The notes under the pieces are model-generated. The model saw only the letters and a list, made by a program, of their open reading frames with translations, had not been told where the DNA came from and searched no databases. Positions 1 through 3,446 of a stretch of DNA of 6,067 bases are shown here, in pieces. The DNA comes from Sphingobacteriales bacterium (GTDB lineage Bacteria > Bacteroidota > Bacteroidia > Sphingobacteriales > Sphingobacteriaceae). The DNA lies in the NCBI GenBank assembly GCA_020058405.1, contig JAGVEE010000325.1, forward strand, positions 1 to 6,067. Reading direction: 5' to 3'. The first letter of the stretch is position 1. Every line of letters starts with the position of its first letter. Both the position numbers and the translations under genes were made by a program.

Positions 1-126
1 ATGTTTATATAATTCTTTAATGATTTCTTTTTTACAGGCGTTCCAAGCGTCTTCTGCCAACAAGTCAAGCGCGGGGCTATCATCAAGGTTTTCAGAATAG
101 GATTTAAACCAAGTTTTGAAATTCAT
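1..126 (-). CDS. Small phage protein, N-terminal part (cut by window edge)
   Basis: The frame opens at ATG 126-124 and runs 42 codons to the window edge without a stop, so the C-terminus is missing. I do not recognise a named family. The stretch AEDAWNACKKEIIKEL (about residues 24-39) closely resembles IKEAWYACKQEVLKII of the upstream gene, and both proteins start MNF, so the two are probably tandem paralogues. The ATG overlaps the TGA of that gene as ATGA, which implies translational coupling in one small operon. No Shine-Dalgarno sequence is visible in front of it. The predicted product is soluble and helical; its function is unknown. Confidence 0.8.
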   Translation of the reverse strand, partial: MNFKTWFKSYSENLDDSPALDLLAEDAWNACKKEIIKELYKH

Positions 127-332
127 AATTTTTCAACTTTCTTAAAAACTAAGTCCGCAAATCTTTCTAATTTTTCGTGTTCGCCCTCAGTTCTATAACC
201 AAGTGGTGTTTCATTTATAATTTTTAATACTTCTTGTTTACAGGCATACCAAGCCTCTTTAATTTGAAACTCGGTTATTTTAGAATCAAACCCTTTAGGA
301 TAATTCTGTTTTAAATATTCTTCAAAATTCAT
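123..332 (-). CDS. Hypothetical 69-aa protein, paralogue of its downstream neighbour
   Basis: A 69-residue soluble protein with no transmembrane segment. The central block with AWYACKQEVLKII (about residues 27-39) matches the next gene, and the charged C-terminus (EKLERFADLVFKKVEKL) looks like an amphipathic helix. Short phage proteins with an AW-x-ACK-x-E core are common in phage early regions, but I cannot give a function. Start and stop are both ATGA junctions: its ATG overlaps the TGA of the 67-aa gene upstream, and its TGA overlaps the ATG of the gene downstream. An AAAGG lies about 12 nt before the ATG, too far to be a convincing ribosome site, so coupling is the likelier mode of translation. 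Confidence 0.85.
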   Translation of the reverse strand: MNFEEYLKQNYPKGFDSKITEFQIKEAWYACKQEVLKIINETPLGYRTEGEHEKLERFADLVFKKVEKL

Positions 333-532
333 AATTCAAAAACCTTTACTTCTATCAAAGCCTGTCGTTCGGCTTCGTGCTTTTCTTTGGTTTGTCTTAA
401 TTGTTCTATAGCCGAATCCAGATTAGAATGGATACCCTTACCGTAACTATCAAACCAAACAGACCCAAGTTCAGTATCTAATCGGCAATGAAACTGACCA
501 TTTTTTTTGTAAACGCAATATTTATCTTTCAT
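329..532 (-). CDS. Hypothetical 67-aa protein, first gene of a three-gene operon
   Basis: A 67-residue protein. The N-terminal half (MKDKYCVYKKNGQFHCRL, then GSVWFDSYG) suggests short beta strands. The C-terminal half, from about residue 38, is a charged helix of heptad character (SAIEQLRQTKEKHEAE), followed by IEVKVFEL. No family is recognised. It is the first gene after the tRNA block and leads the ATGA-coupled trio. A TTGACA lies 30-35 nt upstream of the ATG with a weak GAAGAT -10 at 17-nt spacing, which puts +1 on the A of the ATG, so the message may be leaderless. An AGAAG 9 nt before the ATG could act as a weak ribosome site on longer transcripts reading out of the tRNA array. Confidence 0.85.
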   Translation of the reverse strand: MKDKYCVYKKNGQFHCRLDTELGSVWFDSYGKGIHSNLDSAIEQLRQTKEKHEAERQALIEVKVFEL

Positions 533-538
533 AAAATT

Positions 539-567
539 ATCTTCTCATATCTCACTTGAATTGTCAA
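539..567 (-). promoter_or_regulatory. Sigma70-like promoter for the small-gene operon
   Basis: Perfect -35 TTGACA (567-562), 17-nt spacer, weak -10 GAAGAT (544-539, 3 of 6). The predicted +1 is position 532, the A of the ATG of the 67-aa gene. The same geometry recurs at two other TTGACA sites in the window, which raises confidence despite the poor -10. Confidence 0.5.
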
Positions 568-575
568 CTAAAATT

Positions 576-648
576 TGGCCCCGCCCTTCGGAGTCGCGCC
601 GAATCCATTCCTTCTTCAGAGGAAGTCCAAAACTCTTTGGTAGACGGG
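576..648 (-). tRNA. tRNA-Gln(CTG)
   Basis: 73 nt with encoded CCA. Acceptor CCCGTCT pairs with GGGCGGG (G-U allowed). Discriminator G73, as in bacterial tRNA-Gln. Anticodon loop CTCTGAA gives CTG on a CTTC/GAAG stem, with pair 27-43 open. T-arm TTCGG/CCGAA is perfect, with loop CGCGACT (C54 G55 C56). The D-loop contains AG where GG is expected. It follows tRNA-Arg(TCT) after a 9-nt AT spacer. Confidence 0.87.
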
Positions 649-657
649 ATATTAAAA

Positions 658-733
658 TGGTAGTCCTATCAGGAATCGCACCTGAATCCCATCGCTTAGA
701 AGGCGAGGCTCTATCTATTTGAGTTATAGGACC
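658..733 (-). tRNA. tRNA-Arg(TCT)
   Basis: 76 nt with CCA. Acceptor GGTCCTA/TAGGACT has a G1-U72 wobble; A73. Anticodon loop CTTCTAA (TCT) on a CTCGC/GCGAT stem, with one mismatch at 27-43. T-stem TCAGG/CCTGA is perfect; T-loop TGCGATT has G55. D-loop AAATAGATA has A18-G19. It decodes AGA and AGG, the Arg codons most often supplied by phage tRNAs. Confidence 0.93.
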
Positions 734-739
734 ATAAAA

Positions 740-958
740 TTATCTTATTTCTAATTCTTTTAACGACGACCAATCAATATACTTACAATCGGGGAATCCG
801 TCAACAGAAACAATGTCGTATACCTTCCTTTTGCCGACATTTTTGCTTGACACATTAACAATTATGTTATCGCGCCCTTCAACATCAAAGACGAGTTTAG
901 AACCCGCAACATCAGCAATTATGTTTTTAATTTTAAATATCTTAAATGGTTGCTCCAC
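740..958 (-). CDS. Hypothetical protein of about 72 aa between two tRNAs; start unresolved
   Basis: An open frame with protein-like composition: IIADVAGSKLVFDVEGRD, VNVSSKNVGKRKVYDIVSVD, then a YIDWSSLKELEIR end, suggesting several beta strands and a terminal helix. It ends at TAA 742-740, 6 nt before tRNA-Arg(TCT). The frame stays open up to a TTG at 1021, but everything right of 947 lies inside tRNA-Gln(TTG), so a start there would translate the tRNA. No in-frame ATG exists after the tRNA. The listed GTG (958-956) is the most downstream usual start codon that keeps the fold-like part, and it still lies in the acceptor stem. An ATT or ATA start shortly after the CCA is the alternative, and a decayed gene that lost its start is possible. 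No family is recognised. Confidence 0.5.
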   Translation of the reverse strand: MEQPFKIFKIKNIIADVAGSKLVFDVEGRDNIIVNVSSKNVGKRKVYDIVSVDGFPDCKYIDWSSLKELEIR

Positions 959-1020
959 AACGATTTGCACGCTGACTTGTCGGGTCAAAGCCGAATTTGC
1001 TACTATTACAACATGGAGCA
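947..1020 (-). tRNA. tRNA-Gln(TTG)
   Basis: 74 nt with CCA. Acceptor TGCTCCA/TGGAGCA is perfect, with U1-A72 as is typical for Gln; A73. Anticodon loop CTTTGAC (TTG) on TTCGG/CCGAC. T-arm CAGCG/CGTTG with loop TGCAAAT (G55). D-stem TTG/CAA with loop containing A18-G19. An open reading frame crosses it in full, but the cloverleaf is clear. Confidence 0.9.
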
Positions 1021-1021
1021 A

Positions 1022-1060
1022 TAAAAAAATAAAATTTTGCCGGATTTCACATGGGCAAAA
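1022..1060 (-). terminator. Rho-independent terminator candidate
   Basis: A perfect 7-bp stem, TTTTGCC (1060-1054) with GGCAAAA (1041-1035), around a 12-nt loop, followed by a U-rich tract TTTTATTTTTTT (1034-1023). It sits after the tRNA-like structure and immediately before tRNA-Gln(TTG), so it would separate transcription units inside the array. Confidence 0.6.
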
Positions 1061-1112
1061 TGGCCAGTTTTGCGTTCCGCTAATAAGCGTCTATCGGCTT
1101 GGTTATCTATCT

Positions 1113-1185
1113 TCGTAATAACGGCTGGAATTGAACCAACATCAACCCCTAATGCGGGGCCGTTCTTCCGTTGAACTACGTTTTA
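1113..1185 (-). tRNA. tRNA-like gene with abnormal anticodon loop (CAT?) and no CCA
   Basis: The T-arm GTTGG/CCAGC with loop TTCAATT and the D-arm GTTC/GAAC with loop AACGGAA (GG kept) are fully canonical, and T8 A9 are present. The anticodon arm reads GCCCC-GCATTA-GGGGT: 5 bp around a 6-nt loop. A 7-nt loop CGCATTA is possible with G33, which would give CAT. Acceptor TAAAACG/CGTTATT has two mismatches, or one bulge if shifted, and the 3' end reads CGA instead of CCA. It is either a decaying tRNA or a tRNA-like domain of a larger RNA: flanking GGTTATC (1201-1195) and GATAACC (1107-1101) pair perfectly. Confidence 0.55.
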
Positions 1186-1214
1186 CTTATTTTTGATAAC
1201 CAGTAAATTTAAAA

Positions 1215-1291
1215 TGGAATAGCTGGCCGGGCTTGCACCGTGCTAGGAGTAGTTTGAAGGACTACTTGCTCGTCTCTTTGCATTCAGCTAC
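1215..1291 (-). tRNA. tRNA-Glu(TTC) with C33
   Basis: 77 nt with CCA. Acceptor GTAGCTG/CAGCTAT has G1-U72; U73. The anticodon arm has 6 bp, AGTAGT/ACTACT, around CCTTCAA: anticodon TTC, but position 33 is C instead of the near-universal U. T-loop TGCAAGC (G55); the T-stem pairs well only with a bulged A. The D-loop has A18-G19. The predicted promoter +1 falls on G1. Confidence 0.8.
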
Positions 1292-1297
1292 ATAAAT

Positions 1298-1325
1298 ATC
1301 TTAACATTTTTTGGATAAATGTCAA
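1298..1325 (-). promoter_or_regulatory. Sigma70-like promoter with +1 on tRNA-Glu(TTC) G1
   Basis: -35 TTGACA (1325-1320), 16-nt spacer, -10 TAAGAT (1303-1298, 4 of 6). The expected +1 is 1291, the first nucleotide of tRNA-Glu(TTC), so this tRNA may need no 5' processing. It lies in the widest spacer of the Lys-Glu group. Confidence 0.6.
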
Positions 1326-1333
1326 CAAAATTT

Positions 1334-1408
1334 TGGAGTCCCTAATGGGTAACGCTCCCATTTGTTTTGGTTGAGAACCAAATGAATTTACTTCTATTCT
1401 ATAGGGAC
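1334..1408 (-). tRNA. tRNA-Glu(CTC)
   Basis: 75 nt with CCA. Acceptor GTCCCTA/TAGGGAC, anticodon stem TTTGG/CCAAA, T-stem ATGGG/CCCAT and D-stem GAAT/ATTC are all perfect. Loop TTCTCAA gives CTC. T-loop AGCGTTA is strongly non-canonical (A54 G55 C56, U58). D-loop AGAAGTAA has A18-G19. U73, where enterobacterial tRNA-Glu has G73. Confidence 0.92.
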
Positions 1409-1414
1409 ATAAAT

Positions 1415-1488
1415 TGGTAGGGCTTCGGGGTAACGCTCCCCGTTCACAAATTTAAAAGATTCGTGCTTCACTTTAAAGCTTAAACCCC
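1415..1488 (-). tRNA. tRNA-Lys(TTT), copy 1
   Basis: 74 nt with CCA. Acceptor GGGGTTT/AAGCCCT with G1-U72; A73. D-stem GCTT/AAGC, loop TAAAGTG (A18-G19). Anticodon stem CGAAT/ATTTG, loop CTTTTAA. T-stem CGGGG/CCCCG, loop AGCGTTA (G55). Position 8 is A, not U. It lies 6 nt after tRNA-Glu(CTC) on the map. Confidence 0.92.
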
Positions 1489-1497
1489 ATACTAAAT

Positions 1498-1575
1498 TGG
1501 TGCCTCCGGTGGCTTGCGAATCCACATCCTTTGCCTTAAAAGGGCGAGTCATTTACGCATTTGGTTGACGGAGGC
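1498..1575 (-). tRNA. tRNA-Lys(TTT), copy 2, irregular
   Basis: 78 nt with CCA. Acceptor GCCTCCG/CGGAGGC is perfect; A73. Anticodon loop CTTTTAA on TCGCC/GGCAA, only 4 pairs. T-arm GTGGA/GCCAC, loop TTCGCAA, with 53-61 mismatched. This is one of the few genes here with T54-T55-C56. The D-arm is unusual: the best stem, GTCA/TGAC, would borrow G7 of the acceptor and remove the 8-9 linker. The sequence is unlike Lys copy 1, so it is not a recent duplicate. Confidence 0.8.
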
Positions 1576-1580
1576 TTAAA

Positions 1581-1931
1581 TTAAATTATATTGTTTTCTA
1601 TTTCTCTATGACAATTAGCGCAAACTAGTTCGCACTTTTTTACTTCTTCTATAAATTTCGCTATAGCAAATGTAGATTGTGCCTGTTGTGAAATAGAAAA
1701 ACTCTTTTCCTCTGGGTTTCTATGATGAAAATCCAACGCTTCAATACATTTGTTGTACCCGCATCTTTGACATTTTCCGCCAAGCATGTCAACCAATTGG
1801 CGTTTAACGTCTTTTCTTCTTTGTATTACAGCGTCATTTCTGCATCGCTTACATCGAAAATACCCGTTTTTTTCTAAAACATGCTCGTAATTGCCGTGTT
1901 TTTTACAATTTCTTATTTCTCTTTTGTTCAT
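1581..1931 (-). CDS. HNH endonuclease 1 (116 aa)
   Basis: A small free-standing HNH nuclease, probably a homing-type DNA endonuclease. With the ATG at 1931, an N-terminal zinc-ribbon-like half (CKKH near residue 9, CKRC near 28) is followed by an HNH/zinc core. The core has CQRC (about 54-57), DFHHRNP with the catalytic His pair (about 67-73) and CELVCANCHREIE (about 99-111), whose second CxxC and final His complete the beta-beta-alpha metal site. The frame opens further to a GTG at 1949, but a TATAAT at 1946-1941 sits inside that extension and would place +1 at about 1934. The ATG is therefore preferred, with AGG directly in front. The stop lies 5 nt before tRNA-Lys copy 2, and the gene separates Lys from Asn tRNAs. 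Known phage HNH genes spread by homing; the target here is unknown. Confidence 0.92.
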   Translation of the reverse strand: MNKREIRNCKKHGNYEHVLEKNGYFRCKRCRNDAVIQRRKDVKRQLVDMLGGKCQRCGYNKCIEALDFHHRNPEEKSFSISQQAQSTFAIAKFIEEVKKCELVCANCHREIENNII

Positions 1932-1940
1932 CCTACTAAT

Positions 1941-1968
1941 ATTATACACAAAATTCGTATAACATTAA
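1941..1968 (-). promoter_or_regulatory. Promoter candidate for HNH 1
   Basis: Perfect -10 TATAAT (1946-1941), preceded by TTGTG, with a poor -35 TTAATG (1968-1963) at 16 nt. The predicted +1 of 1934 leaves a 3-nt leader before the ATG. The string TGTG plus an AT-rich -10 recurs upstream of both other HNH genes. Confidence 0.5.
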
Positions 1969-1987
1969 TAGTTAAACTAAAAATAAA

Positions 1988-2075
1988 TGGCTCCGGCAGC
2001 ACGATTTGAACGTGCAGTGCTTTTTACGGCGGTTGGTTAACAGCCAACTGGGTTTACCAATTCTCCTACACCGGA
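1988..2075 (-). tRNA. tRNA-Asn(GTT) with long variable region
   Basis: 88 nt with CCA. Acceptor TCCGGTG/TGCCGGA with U1-A72 and G73, as in bacterial tRNA-Asn. Anticodon arm GTTGG-CTGTTAA-CCAAC is perfect. T-arm GCACG-TTCAAAT-CGTGC is canonical, and the D-loop contains TTGG, so this copy keeps the normal elbow. The variable region is about 16 nt with little internal pairing, whereas tRNA-Asn is normally class I with 5 nt. Confidence 0.88.
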
Positions 2076-2089
2076 ATGAAAATAAAAAC

Positions 2090-2164
2090 TGGTTCCGAAG
2101 TTTGGACTCGCACCAAAATTTCTCGTCTTAACAGGACGGTGTGTTACTTTGACACTACTAGGGA
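2090..2164 (-). tRNA. tRNA-Asn(GTT), second copy
   Basis: 75 nt with CCA. D-stem GTGT/ACAC, loop CAAAGTA (A18-G19). Anticodon loop CTGTTAA on CCGTC/GACGA. T-stem TTTGG/CCAAA, loop TGCGAGT (G55). Acceptor TCCCTAG/CTTCGGA has two mismatches (4-69, 5-68), and A73 replaces the Asn-typical G73. Same anticodon as the neighbour but a different body and elbow type, so it is not a tandem duplicate. Confidence 0.85.
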
Positions 2165-2199
2165 ATACTAAAACTAAATTACATTCACCACTCTATAAC

Positions 2200-2228
2200 A
2201 CTATAGACTTTATTTCTTCTTAATGCAA
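2200..2228 (-). promoter_or_regulatory. Sigma70-like promoter upstream of the Asn tRNAs
   Basis: -35 TTGCAT (2228-2223), 17-nt spacer, -10 TATAGT (2205-2200); each hexamer fits the consensus at 4-5 of 6 positions. The predicted +1 is about 2193, giving a leader of about 28 nt to tRNA-Asn copy 2. Two inverted repeats surround it: ATGCAA/TTGCAT (2240-2223) and TCTATA/TATAGA (2207-2192). The 95-nt stretch 2165-2260 holds no gene I can support. Confidence 0.5.
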
Positions 2229-2260
2229 GCAATTTTGCATGTGGTTACTAAATTAAAAAA

Positions 2261-2335
2261 TGGAGTAATAGATGGGTATCGCGCCCACTTAAAGTAGCTT
2301 GGAAGGCTACCGCATCACTTTTCTGCCACTATTAC
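2261..2335 (-). tRNA. tRNA-Gly(TCC)
   Basis: 75 nt with CCA. Acceptor GTAATAG/CTATTAC is perfect; U73 as in bacterial tRNA-Gly. D-stem GCA/TGC with a loop carrying A18-G19. Anticodon stem GTAGC/GCTAC, loop CTTCCAA. T-stem GTGGG/CCCAT, loop CGCGATA (C54 G55 C56). Confidence 0.93.
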
Positions 2336-2356
2336 ATAAACTAAAATTAAAAACTT

Positions 2357-2411
2357 TGGCGTGCATTACACACTACTATTTCGCCCGAATCACAACTCGG
2401 TTCTTCCAAAT
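2357..2411 (-). other. Structured spacer, possible tRNA relic
   Basis: 55 nt between the CAT tRNA and tRNA-Gly. It holds CCGA/TCGG around GTTGTGAT, which contains the bacterial tRNA-His loop string TTGTGAT, and a T-arm-like GTG-TGTAATG-CAC, and it ends near a CCA. No D-arm and no satisfactory acceptor stem can be built. Alternatively GTGTGT/GCACGC with the following TTTTTAATTTT acts as a terminator. Confidence 0.25.
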
Positions 2412-2501
2412 TGGGTGCAGAGTGTGGAGTTACACCACACATAGAATCTTTGGGATTCCCGCGTTATGAGCGCGGTTAGCATCTTCCGGCTTGTCCCTGC
2501 A
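2412..2501 (-). tRNA. tRNA(CAT) with long paired variable arm
   Basis: 90 nt with CCA. Acceptor TGCAGGG/CTCTGCA pairs throughout; discriminator C73. Anticodon arm CCGCG-CTCATAA-CGCGG is perfect, giving CAT (Met, or Ile2 if C34 were converted to lysidine). The variable arm is a real hairpin, GAATC-CCAAA-GATTC, a class II feature not expected for Met or Ile. T-loop TGTAACT (G55, U56) on TGTGG/CCACA. D-stem AGC/GCT. Identity is therefore uncertain. Confidence 0.8.
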
Positions 2502-2506
2502 ATAAA

Positions 2507-2692
2507 TCAAAAACTATAAACTTTCAAATAGGTTTGTAAGCCTACCGAATAAACCATCTCATGAAGAAATACGATTCCTGCCGCAGCTAATCCAATTAGC
2601 ACCATTAACGCTGTAATACCACATACAAAAGTCAGTATCGCCTCGTCATCAGCCAATTCATAGCTTAATGTCTTCAATAATCTTTTCATCAT
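2507..2692 (-). CDS. Small single-pass membrane protein (61 aa)
   Basis: Starts MMKRLLKTLSYELADDEA and has one strong hydrophobic segment at about residues 19-44 (AILTFVCGITALMVLIGLAA and on to IVFL), then a short polar tail with three Tyr. The N-terminal MKR with no cleavage motif suggests an anchor rather than an exported protein. The open frame extends to 2746, but that part is tRNA-Pro read as protein. The ATG at 2692 lies 6 nt after the tRNA CCA and has no Shine-Dalgarno, so translation may depend on tRNA 3' processing. The stop is 5 nt before the CAT tRNA. One-helix phage proteins include holin-like and superinfection-exclusion proteins; nothing here decides between these. Confidence 0.75.
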   Translation of the reverse strand: MMKRLLKTLSYELADDEAILTFVCGITALMVLIGLAAAGIVFLHEMVYSVGLQTYLKVYSF

Positions 2693-2698
2693 ACAAAA

Positions 2699-2772
2699 TG
2701 GTCGGAAATGATGGTTATGCTCCATCGCCTCATGGCCCCAAACCACGCACGCTACTATTACGCCAATTTCCG
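2699..2772 (-). tRNA. tRNA-Pro(TGG)
   Basis: 74 nt with CCA. Acceptor CGGAAAT/ATTTCCG with C1-G72 and A73, the bacterial Pro signature. Anticodon loop TTTGGGG on CGTGG/CCATG. T-stem GATGG/CCATC, loop AGCATAA (A54 G55 C56). D-loop AATAGTA: A14, A18-G19, A21. Confidence 0.95.
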
Positions 2773-2778
2773 ATTAAA

Positions 2779-2916
2779 TTAATCTTTAACATACTTCCTA
2801 TATTCTCTACACATTTCGCAATACGATTCAGTTTTCAAACTATCGAATCTAAAATGTTGCTCCCAAATATCCCGATGAAACATGTAACAAATAATCCTTC
2901 TAAAAAATCTAATCAT
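2779..2916 (-). CDS. Small 45-aa CxxC protein with its own promoter
   Basis: ATG 2916-2914 to TAA 2781-2779, in phase with no internal stop. The product is very basic at the N-terminus (MIRFFRRIICYMFHRD) and carries CEMC near residues 33-36 before a charged tail (REYRKYVKD). The CxxC could hold half a zinc site or be redox-active; no family is recognised. Support comes from context: a TTGACA promoter puts +1 on the ATG, the stop lies 6 nt before tRNA-Pro like other embedded genes, and no tRNA fits in this 187-nt gap. No Shine-Dalgarno is visible, consistent with a leaderless message. Confidence 0.6.
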   Translation of the reverse strand: MIRFFRRIICYMFHRDIWEQHFRFDSLKTESYCEMCREYRKYVKD

Positions 2917-2922
2917 AGCTCT

Positions 2923-2951
2923 ATGCTAAACTTTAAACTTAGCTTTGTCAA
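2923..2951 (-). promoter_or_regulatory. Sigma70-like promoter for the 45-aa gene
   Basis: -35 TTGACA (2951-2946), 17-nt spacer, -10 TAGCAT (2928-2923, 4 of 6). +1 is predicted at 2916, the A of the ATG. It lies 8 nt downstream of the tRNA-Cys CCA. Confidence 0.65.
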
Positions 2952-2959
2952 CTTAAAAA

Positions 2960-3037
2960 TGGAGCAACATAGTAGATTTGCACTACTGAATAAACGGGTT
3001 TGCAATCCGCTGCCTTAGACTACTCGGCCAATGCTGC
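2960..3037 (-). tRNA. tRNA-Cys(GCA)
   Basis: 78 nt with CCA. Acceptor GCAGCAT/ATGTTGC; U73, the key Cys identity base. Anticodon loop TTGCAAA on GCGGA/CCCGT, with 31-39 mismatched. T-stem AGTAG/CTACT, loop TGCAAAT (G55). D-stem GCC/GGC with A18-G19 in the loop. Confidence 0.93.
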
Positions 3038-3043
3038 TTAAAA

Positions 3044-3253
3044 TTACCAATCGCTTAATCCCGCAATATGCCCGCCCTTATCGTAAAGTTCTTTTTGTTC
3101 TTTAATCCATTCGGCGTCATCTAAATCTTCTTGCGCTCCCCGGTTAGCATGTTCAACCATTTCGCTAGCGGATTCATGACTTAGATAAGCCCCGATAATT
3201 TCATTTGTTTTGGTATCTTTTATTCTGTTGTTTTGTAATATGTATCTTTTCAT
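3044..3253 (-). CDS. Hypothetical acidic 69-aa protein
   Basis: Starts MKRYILQNNRIKDTKTNEII, which looks like a two-strand N-terminus. A predicted helix follows over about residues 26-56, including SASEMVEHANRGAQEDLDD and AEWIKEQKEL. It ends GGHIAGLSDW. It is soluble, rich in Glu and Asp, with no Cys and no transmembrane segment, and no family is recognised. It fills the gap between tRNA-Asp and tRNA-Cys: the ATG is 14 nt after the tRNA-Asp CCA across an AT-only spacer with no Shine-Dalgarno, and the stop is 6 nt before tRNA-Cys. It is probably read from the array transcript, with ends set by tRNA processing. Confidence 0.82.
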   Translation of the reverse strand: MKRYILQNNRIKDTKTNEIIGAYLSHESASEMVEHANRGAQEDLDDAEWIKEQKELYDKGGHIAGLSDW

Positions 3254-3267
3254 AATTTAAAAATAAA

Positions 3268-3344
3268 TGGCGGGGATAGCCGGTTACGCTCCGAGCTTTC
3301 GTTTCGTGACAGGAAACGCGATGATGCTATTCTCTTATATCCCC
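3268..3344 (-). tRNA. tRNA-Asp(GTC)
   Basis: 77 nt with CCA. Acceptor GGGGATA/TATCCCC is perfect; G73 as in bacterial tRNA-Asp. Anticodon stem GTTTC/GAAAC (extendable by two pairs), loop CTGTCAC. T-stem CTCGG/CCGGC with 49-65 open, loop AGCGTAA (A54 G55 C56). The D-stem is very weak, and the loop has A18-G19. Confidence 0.9.
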
Positions 3345-3350
3345 GTAAAT

Positions 3351-3439
3351 TGGTACCCCGAATAGGATTTGCACCTATACGCTACTATTACTTCGCAACT
3401 GCTTCTAAGGCAATCATGTCTTCATTCCAACACCGGGGC
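3351..3439 (-). tRNA. tRNA-Leu(TAG)
   Basis: 89 nt with CCA, class II. Acceptor GCCCCGG/TCGGGGT with G1-U72; A73, the Leu discriminator. Anticodon stem ATTGC/GCAGT, loop CTTAGAA. Long variable arm with TGCG/CGTA. T-stem ATAGG/CCTAT, loop TGCAAAT (G55). D-region TTGGAATGAAGACA resembles that of tRNA-Leu(CAA). Confidence 0.92.
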
Positions 3440-3446
3440 ATTTAAA

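Noticed and set aside
658..733. Amber-suppressor reading (CTA) of the Arg gene's anticodon loop
   Set aside because: The shifted register breaks the anticodon stem; CTTCTAA with TCT pairs far better.
947..1021. N-terminal extension of the 740 ORF from TTG 1021
   Set aside because: The segment is a complete tRNA-Gln(TTG) cloverleaf with CCA.
813..1118. Plus-strand open frame of 101 codons
   Set aside because: It is antisense to tRNA-Gln(TTG), the terminator and the small ORF; it has no promoter or ribosome site and implausible composition.
2693..2746. N-terminal extension of the membrane protein
   Set aside because: It is mostly tRNA-Pro sequence; an ATG pair follows the tRNA at 2692.
2668..3018. 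Plus-strand open frame of 116 codons
   Set aside because: It reads the complements of tRNA-Pro and tRNA-Cys and the 45-aa gene as protein; every supported feature is on the minus strand.
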